Origin: Apostichopus japonicus
Lineage: Eukaryota > Echinodermata > Holothuroidea > Aspidochirotida > Stichopodidae
DNA length: 64,000 bases
Reading direction: 5' to 3'
NCBI RefSeq assembly: GCF_037975245.1
Contig: NC_092576.1
Coordinates: 11,229,111 to 11,293,110 of the forward strand
In this document: positions 1-13,900 of the stretch, piece by piece
How the letters are laid out: each line of letters begins with the position of its first letter
How positions within the stretch are numbered: position 1 is the stretch's first letter
Position numbers and translations under genes: made by a program
Notes under the pieces: generated by a model
What the model was told of the DNA's origin: nothing
The model's input: the letters and a program-made list of their open reading frames with translations, nothing else
The model's database searches: none

Positions 1-1937
1 AAAGGAAGCTCAGTTAAAAGTCATGGGAGAATAAACATTCGATTTTAAGAGCCATTCCCAATCCCACATGTGGCAAAGTGGGTCCTGATATGGTGAAATT
101 AGAGTTCAGAACTATTTCAGCACTTTACTAAGTTTTTTTTATTTTCAAAGACAAAGCATAAAGGGAAATTACTTTAATTTCTGTTGCACTTTTGTTGAGT
201 TTAAATCATTCTCAAGTTTTAAAATGTTTTTACAGACACACACCTTAAATATTTAGGGCAAGTCCAAGCACTGTCCCCTGTGAACCTAAGATTTCAAAAT
301 CCTTAAAATATTGAATCGTTGGACATTGGTATCCTTGTACAGGTAAAGAGTCTGAATTTTTTTCATCAATTGACCGCCATCCTTTAGCTTGTGACAAAAT
401 TTGCTTAAAGATTGTGAATTAATTTAATTATACTAATTAAATCTCATTTCCAATTGATGCTAAATGTCCCACACGTCACATTTTGTTTGTAGTAGGTGTT
501 GTTAAGTTTTGATAAGGATGTAATTGATATATTTATTTAAAGATATTATGTAAAGAACATCAATTGAAGGTTATCAATACAAATACAATTTGTTTTGCAA
601 TTATGATTTCATACTAATTCATAATTAATTTCAAAAATTGACGTACATGGTGACGTATGGGATCATATATATCGTCTCTTAATCCTTCTCTGCCTTTTGG
701 CTAAGATCATGTGTAGTATCTGTTCCCTTTAGAGGGATAGTTACGTCAAACATTAATTTTCATGGAAAACTTCCTTATATTTCAAAACTGTCCCATGCGT
801 CCCATGTCCGATATATACATCACAGTTTTTTTTTTTTTTATATATTTCATGAAATTTACGTAGCAAGAACTAAATAATGATTTTTTGTTGATACTGTGCC
901 AAATGATGGCATGATAGTGTTATTTAGCTAGAAATATGAGATTGGTTGGCTAATCTCTTCTTATTTTTTTTTTTTAAAGAGAAACATACAACGTTACGGG
1001 CAAAATATTCATTTTTTGTCCATTTATTGCACTAAAAACATGCACACCTTTAATCTCAATGATCCATAAATGCACTAAAGTAATTACATTGTGTTTCTTT
1101 ACACAAAACATTCTTATTTGACAAAAAAATTTAGACAAAAACATTACTTTCCAAGGCAAATATGCTTGTGGAAGAAATGTCCCATATTTCACATGTCTCA
1201 TACATCCTTTTTTTTATATTTCATAACAACTAATATTTTGTTGATACTGTGCCACATGATAGGTATGTATGTAGTATGTTCTGCTGCATATGTATTCAGA
1301 GAGGTTTTTTTGCACAATGTATTTTTTTCTTAATTTTAGCATCTTATCTGGTCCCATGTAAGTCAGTGTATATTAATAAGGATACTAACTCATTAATAAA
1401 AGTGGCAAAATTTTTATCTGCATACAATACAGTGTTACCTGTAACAATTACAAAAAGCAAAGAAGATTCATCAACTTTGTATTTCTTGTCATTGGGAGAA
1501 TCAATTAAAACCTCTGAAATGACCCATTACATCACAATACCAACACCGATGATCCCAAGGGGCGGGAGGGGGGGGTAAGGGTGGAGAGAACATGCATGTA
1601 GTGGGTCAGAATTTAGAATTTAGTCATTTGGAATACTTTTTAATAATAATAATAATAATAATTTTTGTCTTTGAGCTAATATTTTTTTCTATTGTTATAA
1701 AGTTGAGGCGAATGGGGGGGGGGGGGGGGGAGAGGAAAGGAGGGGGAGTGGATGGGGAAGATTAGTATCTGTTTTAGGCCAAAACTATGGAAGCCTTAGA
1801 TCTCATTATCTACTTGAATTAAAATTAAACAGGTTAAAGAAAATGCCTCCTAGCATATAAGGTGTAAATGATCATATTTTTTGCCCTTGTTCTACATCTT
1901 AAATTTGCAATCATTTCATTTGTTTTGTCTCTTACAG
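1..1937. other. RIPOR intron, 3' part
   Basis: AT-rich intron with poly(T) runs and no coding signal. About 780-930 and 1150-1260 share diverged text (tttgttgatactgtgccacatgat-type), suggesting an old local duplication. It also holds the U2-like fragment at 682-740 and a 17-base G run at 1714-1730. Confidence 0.5.
682..740 (+). pseudogene. U2 snRNA-like 5' domain fragment
   Basis: GCCTTTTGGCTAAGATCA followed by GTGTAGTATCTGTTC matches the 5' 45 nt of U2 snRNA, including the branch-point-pairing GTAGTA. After this the expected stem-loop IIa sequence is missing; a TCCCT-TTAG-AGGGA hairpin takes its place. No Sm site or later U2 domains follow. This is a U2-derived repeat head or truncated pseudogene, not a working U2 gene. 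Confidence 0.75.
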
Positions 1938-4900
1938 AAACTGCATAGAACTGCAAAAACAGAAACTTGAGGCTATGAAGCAACAGCTAATGGATGGTCA
2001 TGCACATGGTCGATCAAGTCAGGTGAGATAAAGACTCAGTAATCACGGTAGAATCAAGTTCCAACCCTCCCAGCCAACCTCACCCCTACCCCTCCCCAGG
2101 CCACACACCATACCATACTACATATTTGTTTGAGTCAGACACCTCTGGATTCTATGGGTCACTTATATACTCATTTCATTTATAGTTCTTGGAGCAAGTC
2201 TATAATTTTCCCAGTTACAGTAGATAGTTCCATTTATTTAGTAGGATTGTACATCAATCAAATTTGTGGCCCCTTTGGCATATCACCTGGCTACTGTAAA
2301 TAATTAAAACTCAGATTACTAAAATTAATTCAAGACTCTCTTACTATACATTAATTCATATTAATAAAAATCAGCAGAGAATGTGGAAGTGCTGTTTCTC
2401 CAAATGATCTAAGAAAGTCTAACAAGTCTTTTTTTTTTTGCTGTAAAATACCTCTGATAAATAATGGAACAATCCAACCTGGGAAATAAAGAGACATGAT
2501 CCAACATATCGTCTTCTACTTTTGGTCCATCAAAAGTCATGATTGGAATCTTACATTAACTGCAAAGGGTTGGTAGATAAAAGGAAGAAAAAAATGTCAC
2601 AACTAAAATTGTGACATGAAAGTGGATGAAACAGTTTAATGGCTTTAACATACATTGTTGCAAAATTTTAGGAACATTCAAGGGATTATAAGTATGTATC
2701 AATCTTTCATTTATCAAATCTATGAAGATTTTTCTTACTCCCATTGTGAGTTGACTGCTCCGTTACTTGTCTAACGGAGTCATTTTGACGCTATGAACCG
2801 TCCAGGTGTACTTTGGAATATTGTCTCAGTAATCCAGGAACTCATGGCTCCTAGGCCCCTGAGCTCTCTTCTCCACCATTTACTGGAGATGCCAAAGTCT
2901 ACAAATTGTATTTTATGTGTGTTACATTAAAGTAAAAAAATTTAAATTTGACCATTTCTATAGGAAGAATCTTCTCTTTTAGGGTTGGTTGAGACTTTAG
3001 TACAAGTACAAGAATTGAAATGCGCATAAATCCTAGAATTCTCCTTGTGGTGTTTTAATTTGGAAACAATGTACCTCTTTGAGATCTTGTCATTGTGATG
3101 TAATTTACCTGTGTGTATATGTATATTACACCGAGACATTAAAAATGTAATTTATTTTTGATTTCCCCGCAGGGTCTGCAGTATAACCTAGAAAAGGTAA
3201 GTGGGGAGCACTTCCTGAACAGTTTATTTCTTGACCAAAAACGACCATTCACATTTTACCGCTTTTTCAAACTCGAAAACATCCTAATTCGAGCAAAACG
3301 TCTCAAACATATATATGCTGTGATAGCTCTTCGAAGTCTCAAAATACATCATAACATAATTGTTAATATGTAAAACTAAACAACATTCCCCTTGTTGGTA
3401 GTTATATTGAATTCACAAAGTCATTGTCCGCAGGGGAGGAAATATGAATTTAGTCTGATGCATGTTATCTGTGGACAGCAGCAGTGCATGACAGGCTCAA
3501 CAGATGTTCAAATGTTCAAATCATGGTTGTCTGTGATCTCTAGAATAAACAGTCAAACTGTAATACCTGTGTGTGTGTGGGGGGGTAAATGATAACTGAT
3601 CTATATATATATCTGTACGTAGTACACAACAAACTGGCACATTTCAACACATTCCAGCTGGTGTAATGTGCATATTTTGAGAAAGAATATTACGTGATTC
3701 GTGGAGGGTTAATTTTAGTTTGTTTAAGCCCACCCAGAAGACGCACCACATTTGGGAGGTGGTTTAACAGCAGCAGACGGCATTCCCACGTATCGTAGAC
3801 CGACTCGTTAAATCGAGATCTCTACCTGTCATGTGACAGCCATCACATGACAGCCATTTTGTAGTGTTATAATACAGTGTTATATTTGTAGTGTTGACTT
3901 GTCATTTAGCCTCTGAAGAAGATCCTGCTAGGAACGAAACGTCAGGCCAACTTACTTTTACACATGTATGTTATATTACAGAAGGAATGACATTACTATC
4001 TGCACAACATGTTTTTCATAATTTATTATCCAAATGGCTTTCCATAAAATCGTTCTTTATGGGATATTAATACATTGCAAGATATATATAAATTGGTCAT
4101 TATCTATCCGTTCATTGAAATCTAGATCAAATTACGACCCAAAAAAAGACTATTATTCTGTTTTCTTCTTTTCCTCTTGCAGCACATGAAAACAACAGAG
4201 AGACTGTTGAGGTGAGTGCACTTTATTCTAGCTGCATAAACAGAGAGGACGAAGAAATCGGGGTTATTTTAAATGAAGGTTGGATTGTCACCTGACAGAC
4301 AGCAGGCTTGTATTTCCTGCATAATTGCAAGCATCGATATTAGACTCACCTTGAATGTCGGGGAATAATTTAGCGTTTGGATTTTGTATAGCTGTTTTGA
4401 AGGCAAATACTATGGTTCCTGTGTAACAAAACACTGCTATATGTATACAACTTTGCACAGTTTGTATAGCAGTTTGCCAGTTTTACATAGCATTGTGTGA
4501 TACCTTACGGCAGGGGTGGGCAACCTTTTTGAATGAATGGGCCAGATATTAGGAGTGAAAAATTGACTGGGCCGCACCTTACCAACGACCTGCTGTTGAT
4601 TTCAAACCTTTGATTCTGAGGACTTTCAAGCAATAGGTGTGTGTACTTAATCTGTATTCACAAAAACATAATGTCAATACAGTACAGTTGATAATTAACA
4701 GGATAGTAGGCCTAACTGACAGCATCATTAGTGCCGATAAATTCTAAGCAGCTAGCTCGTTTTTTGTGATAATGTAAAATAGATTGATTTTTTTTTTCTT
4801 TTTCTTGAGACATCCTACGGGTCGTAAAAAATTCACAGAGGGGCCGCATGTGGCCCGCGGGCAGTAGGTTACCCACCCCTGCCTTACGGGATATATTATT

Positions 4901-7900
4901 CCCTGCCGATGGATTTGCACTAGTTCTTGGGGTATTGTGAAAGTCTAATGTAGACAGAGTGGTGGGGCAAGGGTTAGTCTGGCTTAGGAAGAGAGAAAGA
5001 TTGGGTGGCAATTCTCAAGAAGGACCTCAAAATCAGATCTGTTTCAAGTTAAGTGATGATGTAGAGGGGGGGGGGGGGCGGGGGAGTGTCAGAATATATG
5101 AATCAAGACAGCCAATATCCTATTGAAACAGCCTGCTACGTTACAAAAAGACAGACCCTGGGGGAAAGCTGGCATGGTCCTGGCACTCTCAGTTTTGCTA
5201 TGACCATGTGTTTGATGGATGCGCTACAAGCAAAGGATATTTGAGCAATAGAATTCCTATAGATGTGCACATCATGTCACTGTCAAAATCTCTGATACGT
5301 GCATTCCTGTGAAGGTGTAAAAATATCATCGGTTTGAAAGCCGGTGGTGCAACATAGGTGAGATAGTTGACAGGGCTGTTTGCCTTTATTATGAGAGTCA
5401 GAGTGAAACAAGAAGAATGAGAGTTTATGTATGAGTATTGTCTGTGAGTTTACTAAATGTTTGGACAAATTGAGACAAGTGATGGTCGTGTGTTTGTGTT
5501 TTAGGCAGTATGGTGAGGTATGTGATGTTGGATGTTGTATCCTCATACAACCTATAGAAGATAGTCAAAAGTAGTCAGCCACAGAATGAGTTGAGTAAGG
5601 GGGGAGGGATGGGAGGGGTAAGAGGGTGGGTTGGGGAGGTGATGGATACTTCATGATTTAGAGCAGGAATCATCAGAAGTTTTCACTCATCTTGAAGAAT
5701 AAAGGCAAACAAATTTGCATTATCAGTGTTAGCGTAAACAGTGTTAGCATAATCAGTGTTAGCAGTATCGTACAGGGATGTATAGCTAATGACATACATT
5801 TTACAGAGCAAGTGCATCATGGCACAGATCATCAGTGTTAGAGGGTTCTGTTACATTTATTAAGGGATCCACAGGCTCAGAATGACTTCAAACTCCTCCT
5901 TAGTAAGCTATACATGTAATGATATTATACAGTATGCGCAGTTGCACAAGGCTGTAACCGAGTGCAAAAAGCCACTGCTGCTCCACTTCCACAGTAACCA
6001 TTCATCATATTCTGTGTGTTTTTATAAATCTGCCATAATTAGCTGTATGTTTTGACTTTAATTTAACATTACACTTCCTTAATATTTCAGACCACCCAGA
6101 AAGATAATCTCTTTCTATTTGCCCTTGTAAAAATAATTTTGAAATGAATTTTGAGCAAATTTTATTAGCGACCAAAAGACAGAACGTCATTCCCCTTTCA
6201 TATTTTCCTCTAAAACTGGTGACCGAATCTTGTATCGTTCCCTGACAATGGTCTTTGTATATATTAGACAGTGCAATGTTTTATATCTGTTGTTCTTTCG
6301 ACACTTGGAAACCTTCATATTTTTTTGTTATCAAATTAATCATTAACCTGTTAAATATTGATTTACGCCTTTTTTGTGACATGGTTTTTCGTAGGTGCTG
6401 CTTAGGTTAGTTATAACTTTCACTTTCCATGTTAGGGGATGACCTGTTATTACCAAATTTTAATGTTTTATCGCGCTCATAAAGTCAGAAGGAGTTTAGG
6501 CACGAAATGTACATGTGCAATAGTCCGAGTACTGTTTAAATAACTTTTCAATATCTTACATGTTGTTGACAATTTTGTATTCTCTTAGAATTAATAATAA
6601 ATAATACAGCGTTTCAAAGCGCTTTACAAAGTAGGAAAGAGACAAAGGAAACCGAGGAAGAACAAAAAGAAACTATAGGAATCAAACAGAAATGTTTTAA
6701 GTTGTCTCTTGAAAATACAAAGGGAGGGAGAGTCACAAACTTGAAATGGGAGTTCGTTCCAAAGAGAAGGCGCAGCGACAGAAAAGGCACAATTGCCATA
6801 GCGAGTGCGGGTATGTGGACTAGAATTCTTGTTATCACCCAATTTTCATGATTGTCCAGTGTCTATCCATATGCAAAACTCAAAATGGAAATAGTTGAAC
6901 AAAATTTTTGTTTTAACCAGTCAAGCGAGTGAAGTGCATTTTAGAAATTTTTACTTCAGACTATAAAGTAAATACTTGAAAAATTAAACAAAGGCTGCTG
7001 AAATATTATACTAAATAAAGTATAATATTAGCAACAGTACTAAATTTAACCTCGAAAATAATACTGCAGTGAACAGTATTTTCATTGTGGTTTTTTCATG
7101 TTTATATTTCAAGGAAGTATAAAACACCGAGTTCAACAGCAGGATGATTTGAAACATGATAATAGTGAAACAGCAAAATCCATTTAAAATTGTGCCGTTC
7201 CATTCTCACAAAATTGCTACCGGTGCCAGAAGAAAAAAGACAAATTGCTTGTAAAATATACGATAACGACCCGACTGGGTAAAATTACCTGTCGGAAGTA
7301 AATGTGACCTTTCAAAATTAGGTAAAGGCGTAAACTAATATAGCACTGTTTGGTATAATTTCCTGTATCATAATTGTGGGTTTGCAATTTCCAACGGACG
7401 ATGTGAGTTTGAAAAGTGGGTTATACAATTTAGAACTGCCATTGGCACGGATCTGTTTGGACGCTTAATCTATATAAGTCGCAATAACAAGTCATTTCCT
7501 TCTCAATCTACCGGAGTGACTTCCTTCCATGTCGTAGGAGGTCAAAGGTCATCGCATGACAGTCATTTCCATCGATTAATCCCGATTCTGACTCCTGTGT
7601 TTTAACTTTTGCCAATACTGAGTGCTGGTACAGAAATTTATACTGTAAGAACATATATGCTTATATGTCATATGTATGGGTTGCCTCCATTTCTGCCCAA
7701 TGTTTCAGCCGGCCCTAATAGCGTCCTCCTCACCCCTCTCACACCCCATCCAAACACACAAACACCCTCCCCAACAAGTATGGTGTTGCTGGTGCCCCTT
7801 CAGTTGTTGATTTTTAACATGTTGTGCACAAAGCTGCATGCATTCCTAATGTGATATTTTTTATTGTAATTTCACAATCATGTGTAATGTCACATGCACT

Positions 7901-10900
7901 TTAGTGGTATTGATTCAGTCTTGAATGTGTCCTGCACATACTACACATACATACACATGTACTACATATGTACTGAATCTTGACTCTCGTACCCGTCCTC
8001 AAGACAATTTGAACAAACCATAGCCTACGCAAAGAACAATATCTTCCAAGTGCTGTAAGCTACAATGACTCTGTGTCTATGTACATGTCCCTAGATTGCT
8101 AATTCTGTTACCATGGTTACAGTAACCGCTTCAAAATTAGTATTTGTGTTTGTTCAAACGGTTACCGAAGGCAACCATGTGGGATCCCTTGGTAAACAGT
8201 ATAATATATATATATATATATGTACTGTAGTTATTGATCTCGTTGGATATATATGACTCCTTCAGTTGCTTATGCTGGTTCTGATGCTGGTATTATGTTT
8301 CTTCCAAGTTCCGACCCACTTTGGGGGAATTCAGCTGTCACAAGTGTCCAACTGGTATCATTCAATAACTAATAACAGATTTAATAGTATGCAACAGCTG
8401 CAATAATTGTAAAAAAGGGACCGATGTATGAAAAGGAAAGAAACTCAGGGGAAAAAAAAGAAAACAAAATGTGAAAAAGAAATTCTGGCCTAAATATTTC
8501 ATTTAACTACCTATGAATTTGAAAAATATTTTTAGAAAGGAGTTTAAAAAAGCTTAACAGAACGATAAAGGAAAAGAAGAGTTAAACATATGATGTAACT
8601 GGTAAAAGGTTTGATAATTTTAAAGCTTACTAGTTACAATACAAGTCGCCGCATCTTTGGATTTTTGACCCTTATTTTATTGTTCCTGGAGAGAGAGCTT
8701 GGTGGACAAAAGTAAGAGATTATGTCTTCATTACTGATAACTTTTTCTGTTTTGGTGGAGAATATAGTGTTGTTCATCCAACTCTAACCTTGTAGGAAAT
8801 TCCAAGACAGGAATGAAAGCTTTTAAGAGACATCATGATTGTCCCTCAAATGTTAGCATGTTAAGAATTCTTAAAAGATTAAAAAAAAAAAAGGGGGAAC
8901 TTTCTGATAGGATCTGACCTTTGAAGTTATCACCAGACATTGAGTCATGTTCAATAACACAATTAAAAGTCTCCTTCCGGAAGAATGTTCAGCTTCAGTG
9001 GCAGTCAAAAGCTTGTAGAAATGTTTTAGCATGATCAACTGACCATTATTGTACTTTCTAGCATATTTTGGGGTGGGGGTGTGGGGGGGGGTGACCATAC
9101 TCATGATAATTTAGATACTAGGATTATAACAAAATACAATGTTTTGGTGGAAGGCAGAGAGAAAGAATAACAACAGTAGATATGCTGGCTGGGTTTTTGT
9201 TCACTTCCTTAATAGATGTTTTCTTACTCTGGAGATAAATTAATTCCTGTTTGAACTGAAATAACCCCGCTGTGACAGGAAACACAGACTTCCCCTATGA
9301 TGTCACCAGATATCAAAGAGTCAAATAACTGGCTTTGATTTAAAGCAGCATTTTGCATCCTTTTCTATGATTTTTCTCAACCTCACTGACTCCACTATGC
9401 CATAACGACATACATAACTAGCTTATCTATTTAAATCTTACTTCAAATGGTGGCATAAAAGTCTAAAAATGTGCAACTTTCAACTTTGTTGTTCTCCAAG
9501 ATATTTTCTGTTGGGATCCCAATAAACATCGCCCATAATATGAATATTTAAACACTACAAACGTCATTGACCAATACGTAATACAACACCATGCTTGATT
9601 TGTGTATAGTCTATATGGCAGTTGTACCGGGGAGTTCCATAACAACTCCCTGGTTGTACCAATGCAAAGTCTTGGATCTATTTTTAGTAACAGCCCATAA
9701 CTAAACCTGCATCTCTGATTGGTTGAATTCAAACTAGTGGGTTTGGGGGAACTGTATGCGATTAATTTTAAATGTGGAATTTGTCATGGACACTTTACTC
9801 GCCAATTAACGTTTCTGGCAGGGAAAAAAACTTGGCTAATATCTTAGTTTGCTGTTTTGTGATTGATGTAAAACACTTGATGGACATGTCAAAAAAGTAG
9901 AAAACGGCGACCAAATGCAAAATGCTGCTTTAAAAGACTCATTCCAGAGGTTTCTGTCAATAATCTCTGTGTTAGAATGCTCCCTCCCCCTTTGAATCAA
10001 AATATTACCTTACTGTATATGAGACATTGGTCAAAAACATGGTTACATAAATTTGATTAACAACTTGATTTATTGTGTCTTCATGTTAGGTTACCTTTGT
10101 TTTTGTTTAACTGTTTCATTGTTTCTGTTTTTTTTTTTCTATGGGGGGGGGTGATTTAATTATCAATTAGGTCAAATGTGTTCGCAACAAAGTTGAACTT
10201 GATATAGAAATATATTGTTAGGTGCAAAGTGGTTTAAATAATTTTGACAAACTGTGTGAACTGCTCTCCTTGTTTTTCAATGAGTGGTTGTTGCAGAGGG
10301 TGGTAAAGGGAGGAGGGGGATGGGGGGCAAGGGGAGTCAGATTTTTCAAACAGATTTTAACATTGTTATGTGATTTCTTTACTTTAACTCCTGGCCCATT
10401 TCCAAGTTGATTGGATGAAAGTGAAATAGCTTCTAGAGGTGGTGAAGTTCATGATGTTTGTTTCCATTGTTTCAAACTAAGTAGACAAGAGGTGAAACTG
10501 TGATAGGTTTGATCAACTAACTGATTTGAACCATCCACACAATAACACAGTAACTTTAAGGTCATGTAGAAGGTTAGTGTTTTTGTTATTTGTTTATTAT
10601 TGTAAAGATAGAGAATTGAAACCCTACCTGAGTAGGAAACATGTTATGGTTACCATGTGATCTGGAGAGCAAATTGAAAAATAGAAGAAGAACCTTGTGT
10701 AGGTTTTCAGTCTAAGTCATGTTTCATTAGCATATAGTTATATTAGACATTGATAAGTGAAGATTGAGAATGAGGAAAGGGGTGGGGGAGGGTTGGGTGA
10801 GGGTTATTGCAAAGGGAGGGAAGAACTGGGTTTAATATATATATAAATAATTGAAAATCGTAATGAGTTGGAAAGTCAAGAACAGTGAAAAAACTTCCAG

Positions 10901-13900
10901 CCTCCACCGGGATTCGAACCCGGGCCTCCCGCTCTGTACGCGGACACCCTAACCACTAGGCTATGGACGCTGATTGTATGTCCAGAGGTTTGAAACCGGT
11001 AAGGAAGGACATAATTCCACTGTAGGCGTTTGTCACCTGTATCGAACAATACTAGTTCTGTTTTTGGTGACATATTTTGCCTTACTCTAGAGATCAAACC
11101 TGATGCTAACCAACACAAATATATACTGTATCAGTGCCTCTCCCTTTCCCTTGTGGCCTACTGAGTCATCACTACGGTGATATCCTGTTAGAAATCAAAA
11201 GTGAAAATACATTCTTGTAATTACAGCTGAACAAACAAATAACAGCTAAACAAACAAATAACTGTTGCATGTAAATGAATGTCTTCCCCTCCCACGTTAG
11301 TTTCTTATTTAGGAGGGGAGAGGGGGGTTGGGGGGGTCAACTGACATGGTTATATTATCTCATTTGCCATTTTATCTGTTCATCTCTTCTTTCCTTGCTT
11401 GGTTGTTTTCCTCACTTTAGGATGTAAACTTTGGCCTTTTGTAATTTAGCACTACTAATTACTTGTGCCAAGAACAGTTTTTTTTAAATTTTTTTTTAGC
11501 TGAATTGCAGGTAGTAAATGATGTGAGTCAGCTCTGTTTATTTAGTTATCGTTGATGTAAGGATGTTATTTAAGGAATCATCTCTTTGATGTAGAGTTCT
11601 TTTCTCATCCACTGTTTGTTTATTCTACATTCGTCTCACTCCCTGTTTTACCCCTTCCTTCCGTTCTGCTTCTTATTTTGCAGGAAGCTCGAGTTTCATT
11701 TAGCTAAAGTCGAGGAGCTCCAGGAACAGTATGACAAGGAACTGAAAGTTAGAGACGGTAAGGTCTTACTCATTTCTTCTGTCGGTGCCAAACGTTGACG
11801 TAAAAAGGTGTAAAGGGTAGACCAGCCGGGGGGGGGGGGGGGCTGGGGCTCGCTTTTCTGTAATTTTGTAGCTGTAGTGAATCTCTGTTTGAACCAGTGT
11901 GACGTGTTTCAAAGTGAAGCATTGAACAGTTAACCAGACTTAATGTAGGCTTCTGATATGAGCATGTTGACGTAAAAAGGTGTAAAGGGTAGAGCAACCA
12001 GGGGGGGGGGGATGGGGGGGTCGCTAGGGCTCGCTTTCTGTAGTTGTGTAGCTGCAGTAAATGTCTGTTTGAACCAGTGTGACGTGTTTCAAGTGAAGCA
12101 TTGAACACAGTTAACCAGACTTAATGTAGGCTTCTGATATGAGCTTGCACAGAGCATTAAGAGGAATAATTATAATATATATATATATAATTTTTAAATT
12201 ATTTAATTTTTTTTTTTTTTTTTTTAATTTATGATAATTTTTAATCAGGGAATAATTTAGTATTTAACTACAGTTAACTAAAGTAGCTTTGAATTCTGAT
12301 TTCTGTTGTCTCCTATAAACTAATATAGTTCCCATGTTAAAAAAGAAAGGGGGGGGGGGGGGAGGAAGCTGCCTTCTGATCAATTTTCATTATTGTTGCA
12401 ATTGCTGCCTGTTGTGGCACCAAACCTGCTTGAAAATAACTCAGGGATTTTCTAGAAAACGAGTATTTCATGACAGATATAACCTAAGATATGACCTTTA
12501 TCAGAATTAATATTTTTATTGTTTATTTTTTTCCATTTTTTACCCATTTTTCTAAGCGTCCGCCATATAGGTTACTGTACTTATTGTACCTGTACTGGTG
12601 TGATGTTGTTACTTGTGTACAAACTTATATGAGAAATAAATTTAAGTTGTCTGTGAATATTCTTACAGCTAACTATCCCCATTTTCTTGATCATATGCCA
12701 AAATCATCTCCTGAGCTCTCCTTGGGTGTGGTAGATTCGCTTTATTTGCAGACTTCCCCCTTAACAGCTCATAATGGCTTCTTGGTTAATATTCAGAGGA
12801 AGGCCAAAAAACATCAGAAATTTGTAAACTGTCTCCAACTTCCTGTAGCGTTAAAAACAATGATCATCCTTACAAAAGTTGTTTCATAAACTCTCTCCCT
12901 CGGTAGGTTGTTATTCTGCCCGTAAAGTCGGATAACGGGTAGTACTTCTGATGGATTAAACGTTAATTAGAACACAGATAGCTTCCTAGAGGATGTTTGA
13001 TGAGATATTTTGTTAAATTTTAATATCACTTTGTATCATCCCATTATACTGCAGAGAGAAAGCGACCACCTAAACAATCGGTCAGGGAGAAAAAGAAAAA
13101 GTAACGATATTCTTATTCCAAAATGTGAAAGCATTATTACGATATTAGTAGTACACCCATTTTCAGTGTTCAATTTTTTTTTTTTTCAGGTGCTGAGAAC
13201 ATTTTACGGGCCTTCTCGGAAGCCAATTCTTCCAAGGCCAAGGGTTCAGTGAGTGAAGCGAAGCAACAGGTCAAAGACTGTACGCAAAATATGTGTCATT
13301 TAGAGGCGGAGCTTGAGGTTAATCTGGGGGTGTTTATAATGAAGATAGAAGGTGATGATTATTGATGCATTTGATGTTTACTATATACACCCAGTTGGAT
13401 TTTTTTTTTTGTGTAGCAGGTACTTGCAAGTTACCATTCTGTGTAGAAAGAGTCAAGTTTGAGCTTCTAGATGACAATAAACATACACAGGTGCATGGCT
13501 TATATGCTTAGTAATTACAACAATATGAATATCAATACTCTCATTTGTAAAAGGAACAGTCATATATTGTTAGTACCTCTACTCCTCTAGGTATATCTTT
13601 GTGATTAAAATGGCCTGTTGAATATTCATATTAACAAAAGTGTGTACAGATTAAGTAGAATCAGTGTGTCTGTGTAGTTTCATTGTGTTTATCAGGCATG
13701 AGCTTTTTCCGCGAATTCGCGGAATATCTGTGATTTCTTTTCTACCACGGGGACAAAAATTATTATCCTAACACACTGTAGCATACGCAAACTGGAGCCT
13801 ATATCGCAATTTTTGCAAAATTCTGTGAGTTTTTGTTTACCCATGCAGGCTCATCCTTGGTTTATGAGGGTGCTTGTTGTCTAAGTTTGTATTGCTTGCT

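Noticed and set aside
682-740. Functional U2 snRNA gene
   Set aside because: Only the 5' domain is present; no stem IIa, Sm site or 3' stem-loops.
10900-10970. Functional tRNA gene
   Set aside because: Odd anticodon, one acceptor mismatch and a decayed relative at 44169 favour a SINE head.
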